A DNA stretch of 64,000 nt from Caballeronia sp. M1242 (GTDB lineage: Bacteria > Pseudomonadota > Gammaproteobacteria > Burkholderiales > Burkholderiaceae). The notes below the pieces were generated by a model. The model had not been told where the DNA came from, did not search any database, and saw only the letters and a program-made list of their open reading frames with translations. The stretch is taken from positions 806,001-870,000 of the forward strand of contig NZ_CP071131.1 in assembly GCF_017220215.1 (NCBI RefSeq), written 5' to 3'. The stretch's first letter is position 1. Each line of letters starts with the position of its first letter. The translations under genes and the position numbers were made by a program. Shown piece after piece: positions 62,658-64,000 of the stretch.

Positions 62658-63470
62658 ATGTTCCCCAGCGTGCTCAAGCAAGGCGATGTGAGCAGCGATG
62701 TCCGGAAATTACAGACGTCACTTCTCGAACACGGTTTCAATCCGGGCGACGTCGATTCGTTCTACGGGCAGGGCACCGTCGCGGCAGTGATGGCGTTTCA
62801 GAAAAGCTCGGGCATGCTCGTCGACGGAATCGCTGGTCCGCGAACCTTGACGGCGCTCGGACTTGCCACCGACGACACACTGCCAAGCGCCATTCCCGCG
62901 GTCACGGTGCAAGTGGTCAGCCAGATGTTTCCGTGGACGCCCATCGGCAATATCAGGGCTAACCTGCCGGGAATTCTTTCTTCGCTCGTCGAGCACCGTC
63001 TCTCCGACAAGCCGATGGTCCTCATGGCGCTTGCGACCGTGCGCGCGGAAGTGGAGTGCTTCATGCCCATCGACGAAGGACAGTCGCGTTTCAATACGTC
63101 CCCGTCAGCGCATCCGTTCGATCTCTACGACGCGCGCAAGGATCTCGGCAATCATGGCAAGCCGGACGGCGCCCGGTTCAAAGGGCGCGGATACGTCCAG
63201 CTAACGGGACGCGCGAACTACGCGAAATACGGTGCGCTGCTGTCGCCGAAGGTGGACCTTGTCGAGACGCCCGAGCGCGCGGGCGAGCGGGACATTGCTG
63301 CGAATCTCCTTGCGCTCTTTCTCGCGGACAAGGAGATCGCGATCAAGCAGGCGCTCGTCGCCGGCGACATGGCCCACGCGCGCAGGCTGGTGAACGGAGG
63401 GTCGCACGGACTCGATCAGTTCACGGACGCATTCAGGCGTGGAGATGCGCTGTTGCCGGACGCGATGTGA
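62658..63470 (+). CDS. GH19-type lysozyme/chitinase-fold hydrolase with N-terminal peptidoglycan-binding domain
   Basis: A 270-residue protein: peptidoglycan-binding_1 domain first (about 5-70: LKQGDVSSDVRKLQTSLLEHGF, GQGTVAAVMAFQKSSGMLVDG), then a GH19 domain with VRAEVECFMPIDEGQ (candidate catalytic Glu) and GRGYVQLTGRANYAKYG. No signal peptide. GH19 enzymes of this kind cut glycan strands as phage endolysins or T6SS-type toxins. It is 78 bases after the amidase and carries its binding domain at the opposite end. Confidence 0.85.
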   Translation: MFPSVLKQGDVSSDVRKLQTSLLEHGFNPGDVDSFYGQGTVAAVMAFQKSSGMLVDGIAGPRTLTALGLATDDTLPSAIPAVTVQVVSQMFPWTPIGNIRANLPGILSSLVEHRLSDKPMVLMALATVRAEVECFMPIDEGQSRFNTSPSAHPFDLYDARKDLGNHGKPDGARFKGRGYVQLTGRANYAKYGALLSPKVDLVETPERAGERDIAANLLALFLADKEIAIKQALVAGDMAHARRLVNGGSHGLDQFTDAFRRGDALLPDAM

Positions 63471-63659
63471 GTTCGCGCGAATGCTTCGGCAGTAGGCAGG
63501 TTGGAAATGAGCTTTCTGCCGGTCTGGTACGGCGACGTCGCCTGAGGGTTGCGGGTTTCGATCATCTTTATTCACGACGGGACCTTTCAAGTAATGCCGT
63601 ACTTGACCCGAGTACAGACGTCGCACTCGACAAACGACCGCTATTGCGTGGCTCTCGTC

Positions 63660-64000
63660 TCATCTGTTCGGCTCGCGATGACTGGCGCTCACCAGCGTCG
63701 CGCCGAGTCGTCTTGCGAGCGATTCGCCGCCTATCCGCATGACATAGTCGTGATTCCATTCGAACAGAGGCCGCGCCACGGGTGCGAGCAGATTCATCCA
63801 ACCGCGGCCGGTGCGCACGCACCAGTCGTATCGCACGGCGGTGAGATCATCGTTCGATGAGAACGTCCAGCGTCCTATGCCTTCCACATCGCCGCTCGCC
63901 ACGCCTTCGAGCAACGCGAGCGGCTCGACGCGCGTGACGCGCATATCGAAGCGCACGCGATACGGCAGGCGCCCCCTCCAGACATAACGATGCAGTGCGC
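63660..64000 (-). CDS. SRPBCC (polyketide cyclase-like) protein, C-terminal part
   Basis: The gene enters from the right edge on the minus strand and the visible 112 codons run to the TGA at 63660-63662. The text fits an SRPBCC ligand-binding fold: YRVRFDMRVTRVEPLALLEGVASGDVEGIGRWTF, AVRYDWCVRTG, FEWNHDYVMRIGGESLARRL. The start is outside the window. Unrelated to the island in any visible way, and likely marks its right-hand chromosomal flank. Confidence 0.75.
   Translation of the reverse strand, partial: ALHRYVWRGRLPYRVRFDMRVTRVEPLALLEGVASGDVEGIGRWTFSSNDDLTAVRYDWCVRTGRGWMNLLAPVARPLFEWNHDYVMRIGGESLARRLGATLVSASHREPNR

Noticed and set aside
63531..63542. 12-base palindrome GGCGACGTCGCC after the GH19 gene
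   Set aside because: No loop, no T-tract and no second copy. In DNA this GC-rich, such a palindrome is not remarkable.
1..64000. tRNA, rRNA, insertion sequences or integrase genes
   Set aside because: None was recognised anywhere in the window, so island borders cannot be tied to a tRNA attachment site from this sequence.

Overview
The window is GC-rich DNA (about two thirds G+C by eye) with gene content and protein style typical of Burkholderiaceae, most like Paraburkholderia or Caballeronia. That placement is inference from gene families; no rRNA or other marker gene is present. Almost the whole window is one large type VI secretion (T6SS) island.

Layout. 1-1992: end of a taurine-type ABC transporter operon (tauA, tauB, start of tauC). 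2466-3747: an orphan 161-residue protein and a sigma-factor-like regulator. 3871-5661: a hybrid membrane histidine kinase. 5686-18533 (minus): the tssJ-tssK-tssL-tssM-tagF-ppkA-mltA unit, ending in a LuxR-type response regulator and a glycosyltransferase-like gene. 18681-32045 (plus): a CHAT-protease-like protein, a two-partner secretion pair (tpsB, tpsA), then tssA, tssB and tssC, closely spaced like one operon. 32074-40983 (minus): hcp-like, tssE, tssF, tssG, tssH/clpV, tagH (FHA) and pppA. 41121-50627 (plus): hcp, vgrG and an effector module (DUF6484-like, TIGR02270-like, DUF2169 adaptor, ketosynthase-fold protein, DUF4150 PAAR-like tip, a deaminase-fold toxin candidate, two related candidate immunity proteins). 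50636-50725: a 3' remnant that looks like an OmpW-type porin. 50917-53742: a membrane-anchored DUF2235 lipase-like protein. 53757-58440: a divergent pair of a class III nucleotide cyclase/ATPase and a LuxR regulator with a cyclic-nucleotide-binding domain. 58490-59260: a second sigma-like regulator, paralogous to the first. 59.3-60.5 kb: gene-poor. 60479-63470: a membrane protein, an amidase and a GH19 lysozyme. 63660-64000: start of an SRPBCC-type gene running off the window.

How it fits together. All 13 core T6SS components (TssA-M) are present, with the threonine-phosphorylation switch (PpkA kinase, PppA phosphatase, FHA protein TagH) and the TagF repressor. Two paralogous sigma-like proteins bracket the island. 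A short motif resembling an ECF-type promoter, TT[C/G]AAA followed after 15-17 bases by CGT[C/T]T, recurs upstream of seven T6SS-associated transcription units. The simplest reading, which is inference, is a self-contained regulon in which the bracketing regulators drive secretion machinery, effectors, the CHAT/two-partner module and the orphan 161-residue protein together.
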